Assembly (NCBI RefSeq): GCF_001729745.1
Contig: NZ_CP017186.1
Span: forward strand, 2,108,001 to 2,172,000
DNA: 64,000 bases
From: Enterobacter hormaechei subsp. hoffmannii
GTDB lineage: Bacteria > Pseudomonadota > Gammaproteobacteria > Enterobacterales > Enterobacteriaceae
Direction: 5' to 3'
The notes beneath the pieces were generated by a model that had not been told where the DNA came from, made no database searches, and saw only the letters and a program-made list of their open reading frames with translations. This document shows, piece by piece, positions 25,994-35,825 of the stretch. The position numbers and the translations under genes are program-made. How positions within the stretch are numbered: position 1 is the first letter of the stretch; each line of letters opens with the position of its first letter.

Positions 25994-27649
25994 ATGAATC
26001 GCAGACGTTTTCTCAAAGGTTCCCTGGCAATGGCTGCCCTGAGCGGCACTTCTGGCCTTGCTTCTCTGTTTTCCCAGGCGGCGTATGCTGCTGACTCCGA
26101 CATTGCCGACGGTCAGAGCCGTCGCTTTGACTTCTCTGTTCTGCAATCCATGGCGCACGATCTGGCGAAAACCCCGTGGGGTGGTGCGCCGCGTCCGCTG
26201 CCGGAAACGCTGGCCACCATGACGCCGCAGGCGTACAACGCCATCCGTTACGATGAGAAACAGTCGCTGTGGAATAACATTGAAGGTCGCCAGCTGGACG
26301 CCCAGTTCTTCCATATGGGGATGGGATTCCGCCGCCGCGTGCGCATGTTCTCGCTGGATCAAAGCACCTCTCAGGCGCGTGAGATCCACTTCCGTCCAGA
26401 GCTGTTCAGCTACGGCGATACGGGCGTGGATACCAAACAGCTTGAAGGTCAGAGTGACCTCGGCTTCGCCGGATTCCGCGTCTTTAAAGCGCCCGAACTG
26501 GCGCGACGCGATATCGTTTCGTTCCTGGGCGCGAGTTACTTCCGCGCAGTGGATGATACCTACCAGTACGGCCTTTCCGCGCGCGGGCTGGCGGTGGATA
26601 CCTTTACTGACACCCCGGAAGAGTTCCCGGATTTCACCTCCTTCTGGTTTGAAACCGTTAAGCCGGGCGATACCACCTTTACCGTCTATGCGCTGCTGGA
26701 CAGCCCGAGCATTACCGGTGCCTATAAGTTTGTGATCCACTGTGAGAAGAGCCAGGTGATCATGGACGTCGAGAACCATCTCTATGCGCGCAAAGACATC
26801 AAGCAGCTCGGCATCGCGCCGATGACCAGCATGTTCAGCTGCGGCAACAACGAACGCCGCATGTGCGACACCATTCATCCGCAGATCCACGATTCAGACC
26901 GCCTGGCAATGTGGCGCGGTAACGGAGAGTGGATCTGCCGACCGCTGAACAACCCGCAAAAGCTGCAATTTAACGCTTATCTGGATAAAAACCCGAAAGG
27001 CTTTGGTTTGTTGCAGCTTGATCGGGACTTCTCCCATTACCAGGACGTCATGGGCTGGTATAACAAGCGACCAAGCCTGTGGGTCGAGCCGCGCAACAAC
27101 TGGGGTAAAGGATCCATCGCCCTGATGGAGATCCCGACAACCGGCGAGACGCTCGATAACGTGGTCTGCTTCTGGCAGCCGGAGAAACCGGTGCAGGCGG
27201 GTGATGAACTGGACTTCAAATACCGTCTCTACTGGAGCGCGCAGCCGCCGGTGCGTTCACCGCTGGCAAACGTCTACGCTACCCGTACCGGTATGGGCGG
27301 CTTCCCGGAGGGCTGGGCGCCGGGTGAAAATTACCCGAAAGTGTGGGCCCGTCGCTTTGCCATCGACTTCGTCGGGGGCGATTTGAAGGCCGCCGCACCG
27401 AAGGGCATTGAGCCGGTGATCACCCTGTCCAGCGGTGAAGCGAAGCAGGTGGAGATCCTCTACGTCGAGCCGTTCGACGGGTATCGCATTCTGTTTGACT
27501 GGTATCCAACCTCTGACTCCACCGAGCCGGTCGATATGCGTCTGTTCCTGCGCTGTCAGGGCGACGCCATCAGCGAGACCTGGCTGTACCAGTATTTCCC
27601 GCCCGCGCCGGACAAACGTAACTACGTTGATGACCGGATCATGCGTTAG
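25994..27649 (+). CDS. opgD: OpgD (MdoD), periplasmic glucan biosynthesis protein
   Basis: The ATG at 25994 begins a twin-arginine signal (MNRRRFLKG, hydrophobic run, AYA-A near 35) and gives 551 residues, the same as E. coli OpgD; an in-frame start at 25910 adds an unsupported extension. OpgD is a periplasmic OpgG-family protein exported by Tat that sets the backbone structure of osmoregulated periplasmic glucans. The body is highly conserved, for example [18 protein letters not shown] and EPRNNWGKG. It sits between a terminator and a REP element and appears monocistronic. The small ydcH gene that follows it in E. coli is missing. Confidence 0.95.
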   Translation: MNRRRFLKGSLAMAALSGTSGLASLFSQAAYAADSDIADGQSRRFDFSVLQSMAHDLAKTPWGGAPRPLPETLATMTPQAYNAIRYDEKQSLWNNIEGRQLDAQFFHMGMGFRRRVRMFSLDQSTSQAREIHFRPELFSYGDTGVDTKQLEGQSDLGFAGFRVFKAPELARRDIVSFLGASYFRAVDDTYQYGLSARGLAVDTFTDTPEEFPDFTSFWFETVKPGDTTFTVYALLDSPSITGAYKFVIHCEKSQVIMDVENHLYARKDIKQLGIAPMTSMFSCGNNERRMCDTIHPQIHDSDRLAMWRGNGEWICRPLNNPQKLQFNAYLDKNPKGFGLLQLDRDFSHYQDVMGWYNKRPSLWVEPRNNWGKGSIALMEIPTTGETLDNVVCFWQPEKPVQAGDELDFKYRLYWSAQPPVRSPLANVYATRTGMGGFPEGWAPGENYPKVWARRFAIDFVGGDLKAAAPKGIEPVITLSSGEAKQVEILYVEPFDGYRILFDWYPTSDSTEPVDMRLFLRCQGDAISETWLYQYFPPAPDKRNYVDDRIMR

Positions 27650-27663
27650 TCCTTATGGGTTTG

Positions 27664-27739
27664 TGCCGGGTGGCGGCTTCGCCTTACCCGGCCTGATTCG
27701 GACGCATTTGTAGGCCGGGTAAGCGTTAGCGCACCCGGC
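27664..27739. repeat. REP pair (BIME) between opgD and rimL
   Basis: Two inverted REP units (27664-27691 and 27714-27739) share the gccgggt...acccggc palindrome typical of enteric BIMEs. They fill most of the gap where E. coli has ydcH. Such elements often stabilise upstream mRNA or attenuate transcription. Confidence 0.9.
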
Positions 27740-27753
27740 AATTAAGAGGCACT

Positions 27754-28293
27754 ATGTCTTCAGAAATTATCCCCGTAACCCAGGAAATCGAGCTTCGCGC
27801 CGTCGAAGAGCGCTATACCACCGATCTGCACAACCTCGTTATTAAAAACAAAACCTGGCTGCAAACCGCCTTCGACTGGGCGCAGCATGTCGGCACTGAA
27901 GAGGACACGCGCCGTAACGTGCAGAGCAACCAGATGCTGCACCAGCGCGGCTACGCCAAAATGTTCCTGATTTTCATGAAGGACGAGCTGGTGGGCGTGC
28001 TTTCTTTTAACGCGATAGAGCCTGCGAATAAGGCCGGGTACATCGGCTACTGGCTTGACAAAGCGCATCAGGGGCAGGGCATTCTCTCTCAGGCGCTACA
28101 GGCGTTTATGCGCTATTACGTTGAGCGCGGCGAGATCCGCCGCTTTGTGATCAAATGTCGCGTGGCTAACCATAACAGTAACCGCGTGGCGCAGCGCAAC
28201 GGTTTTGCGCTGGAAGGTTGTTTGCGGGAAGCGGAAATGCTCAACGGCCGCTTCGATGACGTAAACCTGTACGCCAGGTTATTCCCGCTATAG
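27754..28293 (+). CDS. rimL: RimL, ribosomal-protein L7/L12 serine N-acetyltransferase
   Basis: This 179-residue GNAT enzyme acetylates the N-terminal serine of ribosomal protein L12 to give L7, and has also been linked to detoxifying processed microcin C. The length matches E. coli RimL. The acetyl-CoA fold shows [20 protein letters not shown] and the late motif [18 protein letters not shown] ribosome site (AGAGG) precedes the ATG. It follows a REP element and overlaps the converging ydcK by six bases, so antisense interference between the two transcripts is possible. Confidence 0.94.
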   Translation: MSSEIIPVTQEIELRAVEERYTTDLHNLVIKNKTWLQTAFDWAQHVGTEEDTRRNVQSNQMLHQRGYAKMFLIFMKDELVGVLSFNAIEPANKAGYIGYWLDKAHQGQGILSQALQAFMRYYVERGEIRRFVIKCRVANHNSNRVAQRNGFALEGCLREAEMLNGRFDDVNLYARLFPL

Positions 28294-29268
28294 CGCCCCC
28301 AGCAGCGGCGTCCGGGTGATCCGCGTGTCACCGTTGATCACTTTGGCTCCCCGGACGTGAATGCTTTCACCCTCCAGCGCCTCGATCGCCGCATCGTCTG
28401 TCATCTCCACCTGATGCTCAATCAGGACATCGCCGCTGATACGCGCGCGCCCCTGAATAACGACCTTGTCATCAATCAGGATCGGCCCGCCGCGTAACCA
28501 CGCCTCGCCACCAATCAATACGTGGTGTTTAATCACGCAGTTACCTTCGACGAGGGCGTTTTCCGCGACCTGTGAACTGTACCGCACGGTCGGGATCGCA
28601 TCATCCTCTAAACCGGCCAGCAGGCGGGCGTTGCCGTACACTTTGGCGCAGTCGCACACCCAGACGTTATTAAGCGCGTTGCCCTCAAGAATGGCGCGGT
28701 CAAACACCTCCGCGCGGTGCTCAACAAAGGCCCAGGTCACCATGGCATCGCCGTAGATTTGCGCCTGATGCACAATACGCGACTGGCTGACCGTGGCTCT
28801 GTCGTAAATCTGTAGGATCTGCTCACGGTCGGGTGTCAGCCCTTTGGCTGCAATCACCATGCTGTCATGCAGCACCCGCGCGTCACCCGCGATACGGCAT
28901 TCCCCGCGTACGGTGGAGTGCTGGATAGTGACGTTGTCACTTATTGCCGCGCCGTGACTCACCTCTGCCGCGTCAAGCCAGCTGTTGCCGCCTACGAGTG
29001 CGCGGTGGCTTACGATGCAAGGTTGGGTGAGGCGGGCGTTGCCGGATATCCTGGCCCCGGCAAACACCACGCTGTTTTCATCATAAACCCAGCAATCCCC
29101 GTCCTGGGCGAGCGCGTGTTCATCCTCAACCCAACCACCTTTTGTCCCGCTGGTCACATCGTTAAAATCCTTTGCGGCAATTATCTGTCTGAGTAGGGTT
29201 GTGCACGGCGTTGATCCGTCCTGCCAGCGCCAGAGACGGGTTTCATTGCTAAGCCTGTATTTTGTCAT
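28288..29268 (-). CDS. ydcK: YdcK, hexapeptide-repeat acyltransferase-like protein
   Basis: This 326-residue protein consists largely of left-handed beta-helix hexapeptide repeats (for example VQHSTV-like and GNARLL, GNALNN, GNCVIK units), as in bacterial O-acetyl- and acyltransferases. The E. coli homologue YdcK has the same length and position but no proven substrate. The N-terminus ([15 protein letters not shown]) is conserved in the family. It is transcribed toward rimL and is divergent from tehA. No catalytic residues can be assigned with confidence. Confidence 0.9.
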   Translation of the reverse strand: MTKYRLSNETRLWRWQDGSTPCTTLLRQIIAAKDFNDVTSGTKGGWVEDEHALAQDGDCWVYDENSVVFAGARISGNARLTQPCIVSHRALVGGNSWLDAAEVSHGAAISDNVTIQHSTVRGECRIAGDARVLHDSMVIAAKGLTPDREQILQIYDRATVSQSRIVHQAQIYGDAMVTWAFVEHRAEVFDRAILEGNALNNVWVCDCAKVYGNARLLAGLEDDAIPTVRYSSQVAENALVEGNCVIKHHVLIGGEAWLRGGPILIDDKVVIQGRARISGDVLIEHQVEMTDDAAIEALEGESIHVRGAKVINGDTRITRTPLLGAL

Positions 29269-29352
29269 CGTGTTTTCCCTGAAAAGCCATTCACTAAACG
29301 TAGCAAACTTTTGGCGTTTCGAAGTGCTGGCGTCTGCACGGTAAACCCCTTA

Positions 29353-29375
29353 AAATGGCATTTAAAATACATTTT
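29353..29375 (+). promoter_or_regulatory. Candidate NsrR-type operator upstream of tehAB
   Basis: The 11-1-11 arrangement AAATGGCATTT-A-AAATACATTTT resembles the NsrR palindrome AAGATGCATTT-N-AAATGCATCTT (8 and 9 of 11 positions per half) and lies 15 bases before the tehA start. NsrR control of tehAB-type genes has been reported in E. coli as I recall. The region is AT-rich, which raises the chance of a random match. Confidence 0.4.
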
Positions 29376-29389
29376 AAAGTTTAAAAAAA

Positions 29390-30385
29390 ATGCATAACCA
29401 AGACCAACGCGTTCTTAACTTGCCCGCCGGTTATTTCGGTATGGTTCTGGGTACCGTAGGTATGGGGTTCGCCTGGCGTTATGCCGGTACTATCTGGCCG
29501 GTGACGCGCTGGCCGGGCGAGATCCTGGTGGCGCTGGCGGTGGCGATCTGGTTCCTGCTGAGCGTGGCGTTTCTTACCCGTGCGGTACGGTTTCCACATA
29601 GCGTGCTGGCCGAGATGCGGCATCCGGTAATGAGCAGTTTTGTCAGCCTGTTTCCTGCCACAACGCTACTGGTGGCCATTGGCTTTGTGCCGTGGTGCCG
29701 ACCAGTGTCGCTGGTGCTGTTTAGCGTAGGCGTGGTGATCCAGCTTGCGTATGCCGCCTGGCAAAGCGCCGGGCTGTGGCGCGGTAAGCATCCGGAAGAG
29801 GCCACGACGCCGGGACTGTATCTGCCGACGGTAGCGAACAATTTTATCAGCGCCATGGCCTGCGGTGCGCTGGGTTTCCACGATGCGGGGCTGGTGTTCC
29901 TTGGTGCCGGGGTCTTTTCCTGGCTGAGCCTCGAGCCGGTCATTCTGCAACGCCTGCGCAGCGTGGGCGAACTGCCCGCGGCGCTTCGTACTTCGCTCGG
30001 GATCCAGCTTGCGCCTGCCCTGGTGGCCTGTAGCGCCTGGTTTAGCGTCAACGGCGGCGAAGCGGACACCTTCGCCAAAATGCTTTTCGGCTATGGTCTG
30101 TTGCAACTCCTGTTTATGCTGCGTCTGATGCCGTGGTATCTGTCGCAGCCGTTCAACGTGTCGTTCTGGAGCTTCTCGTTCGGGGTGTCGGCGCTGGCGA
30201 CCACCGGTTTACATCTGGGGCAGAGCAGTCCGTCAGGGTTCTTTCATGCCCTCGCGGTTCCCCTGTTTATTTTCACCAACATCATCATCGCGATGCTGCT
30301 GGTCCGTACTTTTATCTTGCTGATGCAGGGCAAACTTCTGGTGCGCGCTGATAAGGCACTGCTAATGCAATCTGAGGAAAAATAA
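29390..30385 (+). CDS. tehA: TehA, tellurite-resistance/anion-channel membrane protein
   Basis: This 331-residue inner-membrane protein has ten hydrophobic segments, as expected for the TehA/SLAC1 channel family (TDT transporters). The N-terminal helix carries [17 protein letters not shown], the conserved family signature, and a phenylalanine-rich gate region is typical. Together with TehB it confers tellurite resistance when overexpressed. The physiological substrate is uncertain. The stop overlaps the tehB start by one base (TAATG), indicating translational coupling. An NsrR-like palindrome precedes it. Confidence 0.94.
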   Translation: MHNQDQRVLNLPAGYFGMVLGTVGMGFAWRYAGTIWPVTRWPGEILVALAVAIWFLLSVAFLTRAVRFPHSVLAEMRHPVMSSFVSLFPATTLLVAIGFVPWCRPVSLVLFSVGVVIQLAYAAWQSAGLWRGKHPEEATTPGLYLPTVANNFISAMACGALGFHDAGLVFLGAGVFSWLSLEPVILQRLRSVGELPAALRTSLGIQLAPALVACSAWFSVNGGEADTFAKMLFGYGLLQLLFMLRLMPWYLSQPFNVSFWSFSFGVSALATTGLHLGQSSPSGFFHALAVPLFIFTNIIIAMLLVRTFILLMQGKLLVRADKALLMQSEEK

Positions 30386-30978
30386 TGACTGTCGATGAAA
30401 ACTACTTTACTGAGAAATATGGGCTGACCCGCACGCACTCAGAGGTCCTGCTCAGCGCGGACATTGTTAAGCCGGGAAAAACGCTCGATCTCGGTTGCGG
30501 AAATGGCCGTAACAGCCTCTACCTCGCTGCCAACGGCTATGACGTGACGGCGTGGGATAAAAACCCGATGAGCATCGATAACATCGAGCGCATTAAGGCG
30601 GCGGAAGGGATCGCGAATCTGCAAACGGCGATAAAGGACCTGAACAACCTGACTTTTGACGGCGAATACGACTTTATTCTTTCCACCGTCGTGTTGATGT
30701 TTCTCGAAGCGAAAACCATCCCTGGTCTTATCGCCAATATGCAGCGTTGCACTAAACCAGGCGGCTATAACCTGATCGTTGCCGCCATGGATACGGAGGA
30801 CTATCCGTGTACCGTCGGTTTCCCGTTTGCCTTCAAGACCGGTGAACTGAGCCACTACTACGAAGGCTGGGAGCTGATCAAGTACAACGAAGAGGTGGGG
30901 GAACTCCACCGTACCGATGCCTACGGGAACCGAATCAAGCTGCGCTTCGCCACCATGTTCGCACGCAAACCCGCTTAA
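30385..30978 (+). CDS. tehB: TehB, SAM-dependent tellurite methyltransferase
   Basis: This 197-residue cytosolic class I methyltransferase uses S-adenosylmethionine to methylate tellurite or selenium compounds, detoxifying them. Motif I is clear ([20 protein letters not shown], residues ~33-52), followed by WDKNP for the ribose-binding acidic position and [12 protein letters not shown]. The length matches E. coli TehB. It forms an operon with tehA through a one-base start/stop overlap, and its 3' end overlaps the converging PepT-like gene by four bases. Confidence 0.95.
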   Translation: MTVDENYFTEKYGLTRTHSEVLLSADIVKPGKTLDLGCGNGRNSLYLAANGYDVTAWDKNPMSIDNIERIKAAEGIANLQTAIKDLNNLTFDGEYDFILSTVVLMFLEAKTIPGLIANMQRCTKPGGYNLIVAAMDTEDYPCTVGFPFAFKTGELSHYYEGWELIKYNEEVGELHRTDAYGNRIKLRFATMFARKPA

Positions 30979-32204
30979 CGCGCGGCCAGCAGACAGAGTT
31001 GCAGGGCCGTGCGACAGGAGGCCTCGAACGACGACAGCGGTAAAAACTCAAACTTTGAGTGGAAGTTATGGGCGCCGGTGAAGAAGTTCGGGGTGAGCAA
31101 GCCTTTGGCTGACAGGGCCGCCCCGTCCGTGCCACCGCGCATGGAGATCGGTTTTGGGGTGATACCGAGCGATTCCATCGCCTCGAACATCAGGTCGATC
31201 GCGCGGCGGTCTTCGCCAATCGCATTGCTGATATTGCTGTAGGTATCTTCAATGCGATACTCCACGTTTGCCGTGGGATGCTGCGCAGCAATCCGCGCTG
31301 CCACATCGGCAATTTGCTGCTTGCGGGCGGCAAAACCCTCTTTGTCAAAATCACGAATGTTTGCTTTCAGCACCGCTTCGTTTTGCCCGGCCTGGATGCC
31401 GTTAAACCAGATATAACCTTCGCGCCCCTCGGTGCATTCCGGGGTTTGCTGGCGATCGAAATGGCAGATGAAATCCGTTGCCATCAGCAGCGGGTTGACC
31501 AGCACCCCTTTGGCGGACATCGGGTGCGCCGTGACGCCGGTAAAGCGAATTTCAGCCGCAGCCGCGTTAAAGTTCTCGTAAACAATTTCCCCCAGCTCGC
31601 AGCAGTCGATGGTCCAGGCAAAATCGACGTCGAAGCGCTTCAAATCCAGCGCTTTCGCGCCACAGAGACCAATCTCTTCATCGGGCACAAACGCCACCAC
31701 AATATCGCCATGCTTATGTTCAGCAGTGAGGTTTTCCAGCACCGTCATGACCACGGTGACGGCCGCTTTATTATCTGCGCCTAATACGCTGGTTCCGTCG
31801 CTGAAAATAATCTCCTCATCTGGATAAGCCAGAATTTCCGGGTGCTCATTTACGCGCAACCAAATATCTTTTTCTTTATTCAGGCAGAGATCATCTCCCG
31901 TAAAGGTTAATATTTGTGGATGAATATCCGGGGATAAACCGACGTCAACGGTATCGATATGGGTAATAAAACCAATCCGCGGCGCGCCGGGAATATTGCC
32001 TTTTTTCACGGCGGTAACGGTGGCGAACTCATCAATCACAATTTCGTCTAACCCCAGCGTTTCCAGCTCCTTCGCGAGCTCCCGCGCCATGTCGTGCTGG
32101 CCCGGGGTGGAGGGCAGGGTTTTGACTTTCGGGTCGCTCTGGCTGGTGATGGCGAGATAGCGGAAAAAGCGTTGGGTTAATTGTCTGGAGAGTTCTGAGC
32201 CCAT
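30975..32204 (-). CDS. M20B aminopeptidase, divergent PepT (peptidase T) paralogue
   Basis: This 409-residue cytosolic metallopeptidase follows the PepT pattern throughout: [26 protein letters not shown] (a zinc His-x-Asp), [36 protein letters not shown] (catalytic and zinc Glu-Glu) and [16 protein letters not shown] with AHNFHSK. PepT releases N-terminal residues from tripeptides. Identity to E. coli PepT looks only moderate, and E. coli pepT lies in another gene neighbourhood, so this is probably a second copy. It is divergent from a DppA-like binding protein across 108 bases, suggesting shared control of peptide use. Confidence 0.87.
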   Translation of the reverse strand: MGSELSRQLTQRFFRYLAITSQSDPKVKTLPSTPGQHDMARELAKELETLGLDEIVIDEFATVTAVKKGNIPGAPRIGFITHIDTVDVGLSPDIHPQILTFTGDDLCLNKEKDIWLRVNEHPEILAYPDEEIIFSDGTSVLGADNKAAVTVVMTVLENLTAEHKHGDIVVAFVPDEEIGLCGAKALDLKRFDVDFAWTIDCCELGEIVYENFNAAAAEIRFTGVTAHPMSAKGVLVNPLLMATDFICHFDRQQTPECTEGREGYIWFNGIQAGQNEAVLKANIRDFDKEGFAARKQQIADVAARIAAQHPTANVEYRIEDTYSNISNAIGEDRRAIDLMFEAMESLGITPKPISMRGGTDGAALSAKGLLTPNFFTGAHNFHSKFEFLPLSSFEASCRTALQLCLLAAR

Positions 32205-32312
32205 AGTGTTTCCTTCTGTATTTATTTTTCATGTGTTTGCGCCATCACTTTAATGTTATTTATGAAATGGCAAAAGAAGTAATTAGCCGTCGAATTAAAA
32301 AGACAGGAATAA

Positions 32313-33911
32313 ATGATGAAAAGCACATTCACAATGATAACGCTGGCGCTTGCTGCGCTGACGGTCAGTTCCACCGTCGCGGCAAAAACGCTGGTGTATT
32401 GCTCCGAAGGATCGCCGGAAAACTTCAATCCTCAGCTCTATACGTCGGGGACCAGCGTGGACGCCAGCGCCGTACCGGTTTATAACCGTCTGGTCGATTT
32501 CAAACCGGGCACTACCGAACTGGTGCCGAGCCTGGCGGAAAGCTGGGAGGTGAGCGAGGATGGTAAGGTCTACACCTTCCACCTGCGCAAAGGGGTGAAA
32601 TTCCACAGTAATAAACTGTTCACGCCGACGCGCGACTTCAACGCGGATGACGTGATTTTCTCGTTTATGCGCCAGAAGGATGTGAATCATCCCTACCATA
32701 ATGTCTCCAACGGCAGTTATTCCAACTTCGAAAGTCTGGAGTTCGGCAGCCTGATTACCGCCATTGATAAGGTTGACGATCGCACCGTGCGCTTCACCCT
32801 GGCGCACCCGGAAGCGCCGTTTGTTGCCGATCTGGCGTGGTATTTTGCCTCCATCCTGTCGGCGGAGTATGCCGATGCCATGCTGAAAGCGGGCACGCCT
32901 GAAAAGGTCGATATGCAGCCGATTGGCACCGGGCCGTTTAAGCTGGCGCAATATCAGAAGGATTCCCGCATCCTCTTTACCGCCTTCCCGGACTACTGGC
33001 AGGGAAAATCGAAGCTGGATCGTCTGGTGTTCACCATCACGCCGGACGCCTCGGTGCGTTTTGCCAAAGTCGAGAAGAATGAGTGCCAGGTGATGCCGTT
33101 CCCAAACCCGGCGGATCTGCCGCGTATGAAGGCTAACAAAGACATCAACCTGATGAGCAAGGCCGGTCTGAATACCGGTTTCCTGGCATTTAACACGCAA
33201 AAGCCGCCGCTGGATAACGTAAAAGTGCGCCAGGCGCTGGCGATGGCGATTAACAAACCGGCCATCATTGAGGCGGTCTTCCACGGCACCGGCACGGCGG
33301 CGAAAAACCTGCTGCCGCCTGGCGTCTGGAGTGCCGACAGCGAGCTGAAAGACTACGATTACGATCCAGAAAAAGCGAAAACGCTGTTAAAGGAGGCGGG
33401 ATTTGCCAACGGCGTAAGCATCGATCTGTGGGCTATGCCCGTGCAGCGGCCGTATAACCCGAACGCGAAGCGTATGGCTGAAATGATCCAGGCGGACTGG
33501 GCGAAAGTAGGCGTGCAGACCAAAATCGTGACCTACGAATGGGGCGAATATCTGAAGCGCGTGAAGGGCGGGGAGCATCAGGCTGCGCTGATGGGCTGGA
33601 CAACGGCGACGGGCGATCCGGATAACTTCTTCGGACCACTGTTTACCTGTACGTCCGCCAACGGCGGGTCGAACTCGGCCAAATGGTGCTATAAGCCGTT
33701 TGATAACCTGATTGCCGAAGCAAAATCGATAACCGATCGCGAAAAACGCGTGGCGCTGTACAAGCAGGCGCAGCAGATGATGCACGATCAAATGCCGGCG
33801 GTTATGATTGCCCACTCGACCATTTTTGAGCCAGTCAGAAAAGAGGTCACGGGCTATGAAATCGATCCCTTCGGCAAACATCTGTTCTGGCAGGTAGATA
33901 TAAAACAGTAA
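32313..33911 (+). CDS. Periplasmic dipeptide-binding protein, DppA paralogue
   Basis: This 532-residue extracytoplasmic binding protein has a signal peptide (cleavage after TVAA, ~24). Its mature start KTLVYCSEGSPENFNPQLYT is almost that of E. coli DppA, and the match continues (LWAMPVQRPYNPNAKRMAEM, TYEWGEYLKR). It should capture dipeptides, and perhaps heme, for an ABC permease. No permease genes follow; a terminator does, so it must use the DppBCDF or a similar complex encoded elsewhere. A second ATG at 32316 is an equally good start. It is divergent from the PepT-like gene. Confidence 0.9.
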   Translation: MMKSTFTMITLALAALTVSSTVAAKTLVYCSEGSPENFNPQLYTSGTSVDASAVPVYNRLVDFKPGTTELVPSLAESWEVSEDGKVYTFHLRKGVKFHSNKLFTPTRDFNADDVIFSFMRQKDVNHPYHNVSNGSYSNFESLEFGSLITAIDKVDDRTVRFTLAHPEAPFVADLAWYFASILSAEYADAMLKAGTPEKVDMQPIGTGPFKLAQYQKDSRILFTAFPDYWQGKSKLDRLVFTITPDASVRFAKVEKNECQVMPFPNPADLPRMKANKDINLMSKAGLNTGFLAFNTQKPPLDNVKVRQALAMAINKPAIIEAVFHGTGTAAKNLLPPGVWSADSELKDYDYDPEKAKTLLKEAGFANGVSIDLWAMPVQRPYNPNAKRMAEMIQADWAKVGVQTKIVTYEWGEYLKRVKGGEHQAALMGWTTATGDPDNFFGPLFTCTSANGGSNSAKWCYKPFDNLIAEAKSITDREKRVALYKQAQQMMHDQMPAVMIAHSTIFEPVRKEVTGYEIDPFGKHLFWQVDIKQ

Positions 33912-33920
33912 TATTTTTCT

Positions 33921-33949
33921 GCCCGGATCCGGTCCGGGCACTATTTTTA
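33921..33949 (+). terminator. Terminator after the DppA-like gene
   Basis: Seven-base arms (gcccgga / tccgggc) lie 10 bases after the stop and are followed by ACTATTTTT, so the gene is transcribed without ABC permease partners. Confidence 0.8.
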
Positions 33950-34046
33950 CAATTTGTGCCTTCCCCGTCATTTTTTGCCACAACATTTCCCTCTGTTTTT
34001 TGTTATAACTTCAAGTGCATACTTGCAGATAACTCGGAACTCCATC

Positions 34047-34721
34047 ATGCGTACTTCCACTTTTTTTAAAGTTGCAGTGCTTTCTGGCCTGTTGGCCCTT
34101 TCTGGCTGTGCGTCAAAAGTCGCAGCCCCCGATCAATATTCAGGCTTTTTAAAAGATTACTCTGACTTGCAGGAGATGACATCAGCAACCGGGAAACCAA
34201 CCTTGCGTTGGGTCGATCCTTCCTATGATCCGGCGAACTACGACAGTATTATCTGGACCCCGATAACCTATTATCCGACACCAAAGCCAACCACACAGCT
34301 TGGGCAAAAAACGCTTGATGAATTGTTGAGTTACACCAATAACACATTAAAAAACGCGATTGGCCAGCGTAAACCAATTGTGACGACGCCGGGCAAACAT
34401 AGCCTGATCTTCCGCGGCGCCATCACGGGTGTGAGCTCAGAGAAAGAAGGTTTGCAGTTCTATGAAGTGGTGCCCGTCGCGCTGCTGGTTGCGGGTACGC
34501 AGATGGCAACTGGCCATCGCACCATGGATACGCATCTTTTCTTTGAAGGTGAGCTGATTGATGCCGCCACGAACAAACCGGTAGTTAAAGTTGTTCGTAA
34601 AGGTGAAGGTAAAGAGCTTGCCAACGAGAACACGCCGTTGGGATTCGCCACACTGAAACAGGTTGTGGATGATATGGCGACCGATGCCACCATGTTTGAT
34701 GTCCATCAGACAGCAAAATAA
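34047..34721 (+). CDS. DUF3313-type lipoprotein
   Basis: The ATG at 34047 opens a lipoprotein signal with the lipobox LSGC (Cys21), giving 224 residues; an in-frame start at 33954 would bury the signal. The residue after Cys is Ala, so no inner-membrane retention signal is seen and outer-membrane sorting is likely. The mature part is rich in beta-prone stretches (WTPITYYPTPKPT, LIFRGAITGVSS) and fits the DUF3313 family of enteric lipoproteins. Function is unknown. It is a single-gene unit, with a bidirectional terminator after it. Confidence 0.75.
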   Translation: MRTSTFFKVAVLSGLLALSGCASKVAAPDQYSGFLKDYSDLQEMTSATGKPTLRWVDPSYDPANYDSIIWTPITYYPTPKPTTQLGQKTLDELLSYTNNTLKNAIGQRKPIVTTPGKHSLIFRGAITGVSSEKEGLQFYEVVPVALLVAGTQMATGHRTMDTHLFFEGELIDAATNKPVVKVVRKGEGKELANENTPLGFATLKQVVDDMATDATMFDVHQTAK

Positions 34722-34725
34722 TAAA

Positions 34726-34757
34726 AACGGCCTGCATCTACGCAGGCCGTTATTTTA
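34726..34757. terminator. Bidirectional terminator between the lipoprotein and EamA-family genes
   Basis: Perfect 10-bp arms (aacggcctgc / gcaggccgtt) have ATTTTAT on the right and AATAAAA on the left, so T-rich tails exist on both strands. It ends the lipoprotein gene and the converging exporter gene. Confidence 0.88.
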
Positions 34758-35651
34758 TGCCGTCAGCAGGCGGCGGAACCAGGTTTCCGGTTTCGTAAAC
34801 ATCACCATATTTCCCCCCAATATCAACAGCAGGCCGACGATCCCGTTGATATGCCACACGTAACCCTCGTACACCGTTGAAATCGACAGCGCCACCAGCG
34901 GGAACAGCAGGGTGCTGTACGCGGCCTTACCGGGACCAATGCGGCCTACCAGCGTAAAGTAGGCGCCGAAGGCAATCACCGAGCCAAACAGCGCAAGATA
35001 AAGCAGCGCCCCCATATAGCTCACCGTCCATTCCGGCATAAAGCTTTCGCCCCTGAAGAGAGCGATAAGGCCCATCACGACGGTGCCATACAGCATCGCC
35101 CAGGCGTTGGTGGTCATGGTTTCCAGCCCGTTTCGCTGATGACGCATGCTGATCATATTCCCCAGCGAGAAGCCGTAGGTGCCGAGGGCGGAAAGCCCGA
35201 TGCCCGTAAGCAATGACGCGCTCCAGCCGCTGGCGAGCAGATCGTTCCAGAACAGGGTAATGATCCCGATAAGCCCCAGCGCTGCCGCCGTCCAGAAGCG
35301 CGCGGGTGGACGCTGGCCGAAGAAGATAAAGCTGTTGATGGCGTTATACAGTACGGCCATCGAGAAAATCACCGACTCAAGGCCGGTATTGATATGGGCG
35401 GCGGCGGTATAAAAGCACCAGAAGTTGAAACAGAAAACGCAGCAACCCTGAAGCATGCAGTAGAGATGATCCCGCAGCGCCAGCCTGCGCAGGCGACGAA
35501 GGGCGACCAGGACGATCATCATCGTGGCGCTGGCCACGGCGAAGCGCCAGAAAATGGAGACCGGCGCTGCAACCGGCCCCTGTTGTAAAAAAATGGCGAT
35601 CCAGGTCGTGCCCCAGATAACAACAACCAGCCCATAGAGTAATGCGTTCAT
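34755..35651 (-). CDS. EamA/DMT-family exporter
   Basis: The ATG at 35651 gives 298 residues and places the first hydrophobic helix at the N-terminus; an in-frame start at 35813 adds a polar 54-residue extension with no support. Ten hydrophobic segments in two EamA halves are visible, with WGTTWIAIFLQQG at the start of the first. Members export amino acids or other small metabolites from the inner membrane. The substrate is unknown. It is divergent from an AraC-family gene across 174 bases, which probably regulates it. Confidence 0.85.
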   Translation of the reverse strand: MNALLYGLVVVIWGTTWIAIFLQQGPVAAPVSIFWRFAVASATMMIVLVALRRLRRLALRDHLYCMLQGCCVFCFNFWCFYTAAAHINTGLESVIFSMAVLYNAINSFIFFGQRPPARFWTAAALGLIGIITLFWNDLLASGWSASLLTGIGLSALGTYGFSLGNMISMRHQRNGLETMTTNAWAMLYGTVVMGLIALFRGESFMPEWTVSYMGALLYLALFGSVIAFGAYFTLVGRIGPGKAAYSTLLFPLVALSISTVYEGYVWHINGIVGLLLILGGNMVMFTKPETWFRRLLTA

Positions 35652-35825
35652 GGTGTCTCTCTTCTCATACCGCGAAAAACAACAGTGTGGCGAAAGAAGG
35701 GGGCCCCGGCTTTCATCGCCTTGCGCCGGACTTGCAAATTCTTGCGCTTTTTTCTCGCACAATGGCTGGTAACAGGCTGCAACACTTCTTAGACTGACAG
35801 TCTGATTAATCACCTGTTTACGGCC

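Noticed and set aside
31278-31784. 168-codon plus-strand frame opposite the PepT-like gene
   Set aside because: It is a shadow of the strongly coding minus strand, with no ribosome site or recognisable domain.
30975-32204. Canonical pepT
   Set aside because: The motifs fit peptidase T, but similarity to E. coli PepT looks only moderate and the neighbourhood is different, so it is called a paralogue without a symbol.
32228-32256. CRP-like site before the DppA-like gene
   Set aside because: The half-sites do not fit TGTGA-N6-TCACA at any spacing.
35652-35813. 54-residue N-terminal extension of the EamA-family exporter
   Set aside because: It is polar, not conserved in the family, and covers the intergenic region shared with the AraC gene.
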